The notes below the pieces were generated by a model. It saw only the letters and a program-made list of their open reading frames with translations. It did not search any database and was not told the DNA's origin. From Ryuthela nishihirai (lineage: Eukaryota > Arthropoda > Arachnida > Araneae > Heptathelidae): a DNA stretch of 64,000 bases. The DNA lies in the NCBI GenBank assembly GCA_038380435.1, contig JAWZYU010000019.1:26809801-26873800 (forward strand), given 5' to 3'. The position numbers were made by a program, and so were the translations under genes. This document shows, piece by piece, positions 57,065-64,000 of this stretch (position 1 is its first letter; each line of letters opens with the position of its first letter).

Positions 57065-57629
57065 CTCAGATACAGAACTCATCATCATAATCAACCAGCC
57101 ATGGGCTATATGGAAGTCCAGACAGATCGTGCAATTTAGTTTTCCATGCATTTCAGTCCAGAGCTACATCTGCTGAATCTGGCCACTGCACACCAATTCT
57201 AACAAGGTACTGTCCGACATTTTGTGCCCAGCCCGCTCCCTAGGTTTACTCCTCTTTCTGAGGCCTTCAGACGCACTCTTGATAACCCTATTCACTAATC
57301 TATAATTATCCATACGGGCAACACGGCCAAACCAACGGAGTCTCTCTCTGCACGATAATGTTACTCAAAGGAGGTTGCGGACTCCTTTACCTAACCTAAT
57401 TATTCCTTATCAAATTCAACCACCTAATAATGGCCAAGATACTGCGCAAGCATCAAGATCAAAAGCATCCGATTTTTTGGACATTTTGTTTACAAAGCGT
57501 GCAAGTTTGACTACAATAATTAATCCTGGAAAGAACCAAAGTATTATACAGTTTTAGACATTATATGTATACGCCTATTTCACCACAATCTCCATAGATT
57601 CTTAAAAGTCCCGGCAGCAATCCCTATAA
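57065..57629 (-). pseudogene. RTE-clade LINE 3' fragment, shorter than copies 1 and 2
   Basis: Shares GGCCAAACCAACGGAGTCTC and CATAGATTCTTAAAAGTCCC with 38890-39735. Homology ends at about 57629 (GGCAGCAATCCCTA), some 260 bp before the equivalent 5' break of the other copies. Coding frames are destroyed. Confidence 0.8.
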
Positions 57630-57744
57630 ATTAAAATCGCATTCCTTTTTCATGCAATAATTACTCAGCTTGTTGGTGTGAAAAAATTGAACAGTTCAAA
57701 GTCTACACTAACTAGAAGTTTATATTAATAGCTCCCTTAGTTTG

Positions 57745-57987
57745 GAAAGACCGCCGTCCGCTGTATGGGACGTTAAACCGTGGTCCCGTGTGCGAGAGAG
57801 CCATACCATGTGAACGATAACGAACACACTGGATGGCCTTGACGGGAGGCTACGATCCGGAGGCCCAACAGCTGTTCCAGTGGGTCCCGTCCCTAAACCT
57901 TTCTGAGCCTTCGGGGTCCTTGTGACCTGGCATTTAGCCCATCATTGGCAAAAAAGTGCCGCTCAGATGTAAAACAACCCAACCTAA
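57745..57987 (+). mobile_element. SINE-A, 5'-truncated, with target duplication
   Basis: CTCCCTTAGTTTG flanks it exactly at 57732-57744 and 57988-58000. Begins at GAAAGACCGCCGTCCG, missing head and first body segment. Tail ends GTAAAACAACCCAACCTAA. Confidence 0.93.
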
Positions 57988-58094
57988 CTCCCTTAGTTTG
58001 AAAACGCAGATTGGAGAACTAACAAACACGCTTAGATAGTTTTAAAAGTTTAAAAAAAAATCCCCAATAATAAAGTTATTCAAATCTTGGGTTC

Positions 58095-58205
58095 AGGGCG
58101 GGGAGTATTGCGGAGATGAATGTCAACGCTGATCCAGTTGGGACTCGAACCTGGGAACTGCAGATTAAGAGCCTGGCGCACTACAGACTGAGCCACCACC
58201 GCCCA
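58095..58205 (-). mobile_element. SINE-A head fragment
   Basis: Minus strand: GGCGGTGGTGGCTCAGTC, TGCGCCAGGCTCTTAATCTG, CAGGTTCGAGTCCC. It ends in the body at GGCGGGGAG. Opposite orientation to the neighbour at 57745. Confidence 0.85.
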
Positions 58206-58569
58206 CTAAAAAAATGATGTCCTTAACAGATTTCGCATTCGAAGAGTCCTTCGAGGTCGAAGGTCAAATTTAGATATAATCGATGGTAGAAAACTGAAAA
58301 TTTGGAAGGGGGTCGTAGATCTCGGAAATGTTGAATTTTGCTCGTGATAGGTCCTTTGTAGGTCAGATTTCAGATATATATCTATCCATCAGTGTTAGAG
58401 GGCTTAGAATTGGTGTCGGGGGTTTTTTAAGTCCTAGATCCCAGAAATTATGCCAAATTTTGGATGTGATGTCATAGGACGTGGACGTTGATTGGATGTG
58501 ATGTCTACGACGTCACAGGAAATTTTTAAATATATAAATTCTGGAGAAGTAAATATTAGTGAAAACGGT

Positions 58570-58936
58570 TATGTTAGGCAGTACAACTCAGAAGAGGAAT
58601 ATACATATCCAAGGTGACATTCAAAATCAGAGGTCTTAGTGATATCATTCCGACGATATTTCCTATTGATTCCACCGATTCCATATATTCAAAGTTAGGC
58701 TTAAAAGAGTTACTAAGAAACCTATTGCATTTTGAACTTCTCCAGTCTTTTTTCTTCTCTAAGGACATGTTCTTAAAGTTGACTTGCTTCATACCAACAC
58801 AATAAAAGTGAACAAAACTATTACATGAGCCGTCACAGTAAAGAAATTCACTAACATTATTAGAGCTAAATTCATACAACTCACACATGAGCGCCATCTT
58901 TCGACTTATCATTTTAAATTTACATTTAGAGATCAC
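58570..58936 (-). CDS. PHD-finger-like ORF, decayed
   Basis: A 120-residue minus-strand frame. C18, then C34-x3-C38, H43 and C46, then W65 and C70 match the C4HC3 spacing of a PHD zinc finger (core text YCDGSCNSFVHFYCVGM, then DWRSSKCNR). Two ligands are changed: Tyr at 21 and Ser at 67. PHD fingers read histone tails in chromatin proteins, but this compact single-finger type also occurs in ORF1 of some CR1/Jockey-like LINEs and other mobile elements in arthropods; given the surroundings I favour the mobile-element origin. The rest (LSNSFKPNFEYMESVESIGN) has no recognised fold. It ends with a stop near 58574. Confidence 0.5.
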
Positions 58937-59902
58937 TTAAATGCGGAAAAGAGAAACTTTTAAGGAATGTTGTAAGTGATGTGTTTATGGAGGTAATTTA
59001 AAATTTCTATGGTAGTATAACAAAATATATTCCTCTCTTTTGTCAGAGGGGTGGAGATTCTCCTCTCTTTTGTCAGATGGGTGGGAGAAAAGTAAATTTA
59101 ATATTAAGGGAAGCTAATAAAATGCTACTAATTGTAATTTTTCCAATCATCCATTAGTTTCAATTGAAACTTTTGAAGAGTACAAAAAGTAGGTAAGCAA
59201 AAAACTTCATTCTCTTTGAAAACGAGATGCCCATATTCGGCAGAGGCGATATATTTTCTAGTTTTTAAGCGTTTGTAGTTATCGTGAACGAAATCGCTGA
59301 ACAAACTGTGATATTTCCCAAACCTCGTTTTTTTTTCGACAAATAATATCGTGTACCCAAAACATATATATTTTGCGTCTTTTTAACCCTCTGTGCTTTT
59401 TTCTTCAAACACTGAAATGTAAACAAACAATTCTTCATCAGAAACATTTATTTTCAGTTAATTTTTTAATTAAATTTCAAAGATTCTAGCTTTCATCGAA
59501 ATCCATTCCCTTTGAATGAACTAAAAAAGTTGCGAATGACTTTCTACCATGGCTTTTGATGCGCGCTCATCTAGAGAAATCTGAGATTTCGACGGCGAAA
59601 CCGCACAAGTGTGCGATGAAGCAAATTGCGATCCGTGCTGCCGCTGCCGTACTTCGAGTACTGTGCACTTGCCTTTACAGGCATTGAATTCCAACTATAA
59701 TAGTGTTCAAAGTATTATGAGCTTTTATATATCAATAACAAGGCCACAATTTGGGAAAAGCCAGATATGGAAAAAAAACGAAGCGGGGGGCAATATGCCA
59801 TCTAGATTCGCCCCTGATATGTACAAACAGAGGTTGCAAGCTTGAAAATCTTTCCAAGCTTTATCACGATGGAAACTTCCATCTGAAAGATATTTCACTC
59901 TT
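58937..59902. other. no gene; short 30-bp duplication
   Basis: TCCTCTCTTTTGTCAGA occurs at 59031 and 59061. The frame at 59609-59845 opens with a small Cys cluster (CDEANCDPCCRCR) but lacks splice or homology support. Confidence 0.4.
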
Positions 59903-59913
59903 AATATCATGAA

Positions 59914-60295
59914 TGGGGCGGGGGTGGTTCAGTCGTTAGCGTGCCAGGCTCGTAATCTGTAGTTCCCAGGTTCGAGTCCCAGCTGGGTCAGGGTTGAGAT
60001 TTATCTCCGCAAAATTTCTCGCCCTGCCCACGGTCAGTAGGGGACACCGTTGGGCTTGGAAAGGCCGCCGTCCGTCGGATGGTACGTTAAGCCGTAGCCC
60101 CGTGTGCGGGAGAGCCATACCCTGTGCACGTTAAAGAACACGCTGGATGGTCTTGACGGGAGGCTACCATCTGTCTCCCAACAGCTGTTCCAGTGGGTCC
60201 CCTCCCCCAACCTTCTCTGAGCCTTCGGGGTCCATGTGACCCTGCCATTTAGCCCATGGTGTGCAAAAAAGTGCCACTCAGAGGTAAAACAACCC
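59914..60295 (+). mobile_element. SINE-A, reference full-length copy
   Basis: AATATCATGAA flanks it at 59903-59913 and 60296-60306. Layout: tRNA-like head with A box (GGTTCAGTCGTTAGCG) and B box (GGTTCGAGTCCCAGC). The arm CCAGG-CTCGTAA-TCTGT places CGT at the anticodon, i.e. threonine-type. A core follows (GTACGTTAAGCCGTAGCCCC, GTGCACGTTAAAGAACACGC), a body, and the 3' end GAGGTAAAACAACCC. Pol III boxes suggest its own promoter; movement would need a partner LINE. The core resembles deeply conserved metazoan SINE cores, a link I cannot verify here. Confidence 0.95.
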
Positions 60296-60349
60296 AATAT
60301 CATGAACATAAGGACCTCATATATTTTAGAATAATATATGTAAAAAATT

Positions 60350-60425
60350 GTCATTAGCCATGTGTAATCTGAACCCACGATCTGCTGATAACATGTCAGG
60401 TGCTCTGATCACTGAAGCCGAAGAA
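60350..60425 (-). mobile_element. SINE-D head
   Basis: Minus strand GATCAGAGCACCTGACATG then TTATCAGCAGATCGTGGG, nearly the same as the head at 61605-61675. The body is not identifiable; the 96-residue plus frame beginning here is not supported as a gene. Confidence 0.75.
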
Positions 60426-60639
60426 TCATCCTCTATTATTAGTTGGTTAAAGCATTATACCGTAGAATTCGTCATTGGAAATGTTACAATATCACTACAT
60501 ATTAATAATTTAGGATGCGTCCGGAAAGGTTCATCCAATCACGATTCACATCATTCAAACGGAAATGTTATATTAAACGGAAGCTATATTACTGGAATTT
60601 ATTTTGCGCATAATTCCACTGGTAGTTTTATTGTTTAGA

Positions 60640-61028
60640 AAATTTTCTGTTCTACAAATATATTTACAATTCTGGTACGAACAGGGAATTTTTAACGCTA
60701 TGCAAATAAAATTTTCAAAACATTAAATAGATAAAAAGAGGAAATTTCTGTTTGTTCAGTAATTTTTCCGTTTCAGCTTTTACATTTTACTTTTTCAGCT
60801 ACTTCACAGCAAAAAATAATTCTTTTGGTTTTGGATTTGCTTCTTCTCACTTATGCATTAGGTGACGAAAGCCTAACAGGATACAGAACGCACATACAAA
60901 GTGCAACAAAAAAATACATCTAACTTCAGCATAAAACTGTTATCATTAGCATGACATCTTTAAACCACGGGACGCAGCCTCTTGCACCGAAACTGCTAAT
61001 TGAAGACGTGTGATTCCACTAATCCTCT
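60640..61028. other. no feature recognised
   Basis: AT-rich spacer before the next SINE-A. Confidence 0.4.
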
Positions 61029-61415
61029 GGGGGCGGGGGTGGATCAGTCGGTAGCACGCCAGGCTCGTAATCTGTAGTTCCCAGGTTCGAGTCCCAGCTG
61101 GGTCAGCGTTGAGATTTATCTCCGCAAAATTCCGCGCCCTGCCCACGGTCAGTAGGGGACACCGATGGGCTTGGAAAGGCCGCCGTCCATCGGATGGGAC
61201 GTTAAGCCGTGGCCCCGTGTGCGGGAGAGCCATACCCTGTGCACGTTAAAGAACACGCTGGATGGCCTTGACGGGAGCCTACCATCTGTCTCCCAACAGC
61301 TGTTCCAGTGGGTCCCCTCCCCCAACCTTCTCTGAGCCTTCGGGGTCCTTGTGGCCTGGCCATTTAGCCCATTGTGTGCAAAAAAGTGCCGCTCAGAGGT
61401 AAACAATCCAATCCA
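61029..61415 (+). mobile_element. SINE-A, full length
   Basis: Very close to the 59914 copy. A box slightly altered (GGATCAGTCGGTAGCA). Tail GAGGTAAACAATCCAATCC. Shared with the inverted copy at 63636-64000 together with 180 bp of flank. Confidence 0.93.
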
Positions 61416-61591
61416 ATGACAACTAATGAACCACATTCCTATTTCGGACATTTCAGAAAATGCACTTAATATAGATATCTATAAAGACAAAATAATAAAA
61501 TAAATTAGAGGGACACGACATGCCCCACTAAAAAAAGGTTTGTCAGTCTTCAATAAGATTACAAAAATATCCTTGTGTCACTCTAGTGTTA
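61051..61591. repeat. inverted duplication, arm 1
   Basis: Reverse complement of 63459-64000, covering most of a SINE-A and its 3' flank through TCCTTGTGTCACTCTAGTGT. Differences are few. The arm ends just before the SINE-D head; the other side leaves the window. Confidence 0.88.
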
Positions 61592-61604
61592 GCACTCCCG
61601 GCCG

Positions 61605-61825
61605 GTAGCTGAGCGGTCAGAGCACCTGACATGTTATCAGGAGGTCGTAGATTCAGATCCCACCGGTAATGACAATTTTTCCCCTTATATTTATCTAAAA
61701 AAATTACTACCCGGTGTACATCTGTGAGATCCTATTATTTTAATAATACAGCGAATAAACAGTGACAGGCCCCTGTCAGACCTCTGTGGCAAGTAGCTGC
61801 TTGAGGGAATAATTGCAATTTTTTT
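61605..61825 (+). mobile_element. mosaic SINE: SINE-D head with SINE-B tail
   Basis: Head GGTAGCTGAGCGGTCAGAGC with a perfect 5-bp anticodon stem CCTGA/TCAGG around CATGTTA, and CCGGT/ACCGG acceptor pairing. The tail from about 61757 (AGTGACAGGCCCCTGTCAGA, CTCTGTGGCAAGTAGCTGCT, TGAGGG) is that of SINE-B (32845-32905), which has a different, serine-type head. Confidence 0.82.
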
Positions 61826-62070
61826 CCCTTCGAAGGCTCACCACCTTGCTGTGGGTGGCTTGTGTATCTTAATGAAGTGAGGACTATACTGACTAAGGTT
61901 GTCCATGTCAGGAAGGCGAAAGTGGAAAGTTCCGACTAAGAGTTCCCAATCTGAGAAGACGTCCACAGGGGCAAGCACAGATTTGTGCATGGTTGTCAGT
62001 TGGCGTTAAGCCAACATATTCCCTCGGGATCAAGTCCAATGGACAGAAGAGATGGACTTTGCATTTTGGA
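61826..62070. other. unassigned, moderately GC-rich
   Basis: AAGGCTCACCACCTTGCTGT and GGAAGGCGAAAGTGGAAAG look like LINE-tail or repeat-derived sequence, but no partner in the window supports a call. Confidence 0.35.
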
Positions 62071-62073
62071 AAT

Positions 62074-62388
62074 ATTCCCAGGTTCGAGTCCCACCTGGCA
62101 CAGCTTTAAACTTTATTTTAGCAAAAAAAACACAACTTACCCACGGTCAGTAGGGGATACTGATGGGCTTGGAAAGGCCGCCGTCCGTTAGATGGTACTT
62201 TAAGCTGCTGTCCCATGTGTGTGAAAGCAATACTTTGTGCACGTTAAAGAACACACTGAATTCCTTGACGGGAGACTACCATCTGTCTCTTAACAGCTGC
62301 CCAATGGGTTCCCTTCCTCAAACCCTTTTGGCCATTTATACCACTGTGTGCAGAAAAGTACCACTCAGAAGTAAACTAACCAACTGCC
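62074..62388 (+). mobile_element. SINE-A, head partly lost
   Basis: Starts at the B box (CCCAGGTTCGAGTCCCACC). Core and tail recognisable, with a deletion before the tail. Confidence 0.85.
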
Positions 62389-62649
62389 GATGACCGCAAA
62401 TTATATTCGCGTTTGTCAATTTAGTCATTTCCCTCCTCATTTCGTTTCCTTATGAAAGTAAACATTCTCCCTTTACTCCTGTGGTGGGAGAGTTCAATCA
62501 AGGCAGTTAGCTCTTTGATATTCTGATGGGATTTTTCGATATCATTTTTTCAAAATTCAACGTTTTTGTTGAAACAGACTTATTCCTGTAATAATGATAA
62601 AAATCATTTCTAAAAAACCTGTAGTCATGGTGCACCAAATGTTTTTTTT
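62389..62649. other. no feature recognised
   Basis: AT-rich spacer between two SINE-A copies. Confidence 0.4.
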
Positions 62650-62880
62650 ACCTCTGAGAGGCACTTTTTCGCACACGATGGCTGAAATGTTCAGGTCACA
62701 AGGGCTCCTAAGGCTTACAGAAAGTTGGGGGAGGGGCCAACTGAAAGGCTGTTGGGAGACAGCTGAGAGCCTCTGGTCAAGGCCATCCAACGTGTTCTTT
62801 AACGTGCAGAGGATATGGCTCTCCCGCATGCGGATCACAACTTAATATCCCATCGAACGGCCAGTAGCCTTTCCAAGTAA
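62650..62880 (-). mobile_element. SINE-A, head lost
   Basis: Minus-strand tail (CTCTGAGAGGCACTTTTTCG) and core, ending at CCTTTCCAAG. Confidence 0.84.
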
Positions 62881-63236
62881 AAGGAAGAATTGCAAAATGA
62901 AAGAAAAATTGCGTGAAATAGCAACTAATTATTCCGGAAGTAACGTATTGACAGATGCCAATAAAACTGTAAGGGAGAATTCTGCATGCGTCATCGTCAT
63001 GGGTACATCATGTCAAAACGAAAGCATATATGGACGACGGACTTGGAGGATCTCTAACAGATCGGGTTTGCCTCTATCTGACTCTAGCACTCTGTCATTA
63101 AGAAAACTCCTGGGGATGTTGGCGATTAATTTATGGGTTTCGATGAAAGGGAGAGAGATGGCAACTCAAAAGGGGAGTAAAAATGAGAAGGGATGGAATC
63201 CACCCGGCATATTTGCATCTTTGCATCAATAAATGT
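62881..63236. other. unassigned; open frame of 111 codons
   Basis: The plus frame 62897-63232 (starting MKEKLREIATNYSGSN) has no domain I recognise, and no splice or repeat evidence. It is followed directly by a tandem repeat. Confidence 0.3.
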
Positions 63237-63393
63237 CATGGAGTCTGTGGACACTGAAAGAAAGTGAATTGCAATCAATTAGCTCTAAGCGACATTGACA
63301 TTGGGTGTTAAAGATCATGGAATTTGTGGACCTAAAAGAAGGTGGACTGCAGTTAATTTCTTCTAAATGACATTGACATTGGGTGTTCACTAC
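63237..63393. repeat. two tandem 79-bp units
   Basis: CATGGAGTCTGTGGAC (63237) and CATGGAATTTGTGGAC (63316) begin units that both end GACATTGACATTGGGTGTT. Confidence 0.82.
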
Positions 63394-63458
63394 AAGTTAA
63401 TTAACTGTGCAGTCATCGAGTGAGGACATTGTTCACCAGACCAGCTGGGTGGTGTCAT

Positions 63459-64000
63459 TAACACTAGAGTGACACAAGGATATTTTTGTAATCTTGTTGA
63501 AGACTGACAAACCTTTTTTAGTGGGGCATGACGTGTCCCTCTAATTTATTTTATTATTTTGTCTTTATAGATATCTATGTTAAGTGCATTTTCTGAAATG
63601 TCCGAAATGGGAATGTGGTTCATTAGTTGTCATTAGATTGGATTGTTTTACCTCTGAGCGGCACTTTTTTGCACACCATGGGCTAAATGGCCAGGCCACA
63701 AGGACGCCGAAGGCTCAGAGAAGGTTGGGGGAGGGGACCCACTGGAACAGCTGTTGGGATACAGATGGTAGTCTCCCGTCAAGGCCATCCAGCGTGTTCT
63801 TTAACGTGCACAGGGTATGGCTCTCCCGCACACGGGGCCACGGCTTAACGTCCCATACGACGGACGGCGGCCTTTTCAAGCCCATCGGTGTCCCCTACTG
63901 ACCGTGGGCAAGGCGGGGAAATTTTGCGGAGATAAATCTCAACGCTGACCCAGGTGGGACTCGAACCTGGGAACTACAGATTACGAGCCTGGCGCGCTAC
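63459..64000. repeat. inverted duplication, arm 2 (runs off the window)
   Basis: Partner of 61051-61591; begins at AACACTAGAGTGACACAAGG. About 1.87 kb separates the arms. Confidence 0.88.
63636..64000 (-). mobile_element. SINE-A, cut by the window end
   Basis: Minus-strand copy complete from tail (GATTGTTTTACCTCTGAGCG) to the anticodon region (ATTACGAGCCTGGCGCGCTA). The 105-residue frame over it is passive. Confidence 0.92.

Noticed and set aside
59609..59845. Cys-rich frame (CDEANCDPCCRCR) as a small secreted or metal-binding protein
   Set aside because: The cluster is short, there is no signal peptide, and no splice context or homology is visible.
1..64000. Endogenous viral sequence or LTR retrotransposon
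   Set aside because: No long terminal repeat pair, primer-binding site, protease or integrase motif, or viral polymerase motif was seen; all RT sequence belongs to non-LTR elements.

Overview
This is eukaryotic, animal-type nuclear DNA. It is AT-rich, has no operon-like gene packing, and is dominated by decayed transposable elements. The mix points to an arthropod: Tc1/mariner, hAT and TA-target MITEs, RTE-clade and I-clade non-LTR retrotransposons, several tRNA-derived SINE families, and a mariner-like transposase type I associate with spiders. A chelicerate, perhaps a spider, is my best guess, but this is an inference from repeat content and not an identification. I found no intact host gene. 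One short 3'-terminal exon candidate (22279-22479) and one decayed PHD-finger ORF (58570-58936, minus) are the only non-transposase coding signals worth following.

Layout. 1-2.6 kb: a Tc1 relic, a minisatellite and a SINE. 2.7-9.2 kb: copy 1 of a ~6 kb composite block (SINE, RTE 3' fragment, ~2 kb AT-rich module, Tc1, diverged SINE), interrupted by a 632-bp MITE. 9.2-15.4 kb: old SINEs and two abutting RTE LINEs on the minus strand. 15.4-17.6 kb and 24.7-26.9 kb: a ~2.2 kb direct repeat pair. 17.7-18.1 kb: a hAT MITE. 18.6-21.4 kb: a Tc1 relic, then the best-preserved coding region of the window, a GC-rich I-clade LINE with reverse transcriptase and RNase H. 22-34 kb: SINEs, foldback elements, a mariner-like relic and a dense array of short palindromes. 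34.9-40.9 kb: copy 2 of the composite block, inverted relative to copy 1. 40.9-51.3 kb: four separate Tc1 relics, SINEs, a hAT end, and a minisatellite grown inside a transposase. 52.2-52.6 kb: an inverted-repeat element whose tips are tRNA-like. 54.8-57.6 kb: a partial third copy of the composite's inner module. 57.7-64 kb: SINEs, the PHD-like ORF, a mosaic SINE, and a second inverted duplication that runs off the window end.

How the parts relate. The commonest repeat, called SINE-A here (about 27 full or partial copies), has a tRNA-like head with A and B boxes, a conserved core and a 3' end reading GTAAAACAACCC. Five copies have 11-14 bp target-site duplications, as expected if a LINE enzyme mobilises them. 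Most long open frames in the window are passive frames through SINE-A or antisense shadows of transposases and LINEs. Several perfect hairpins sit at places where paralogous copies lack them. That suggests they arose by templated (template-switch) mutation and are not conserved elements.
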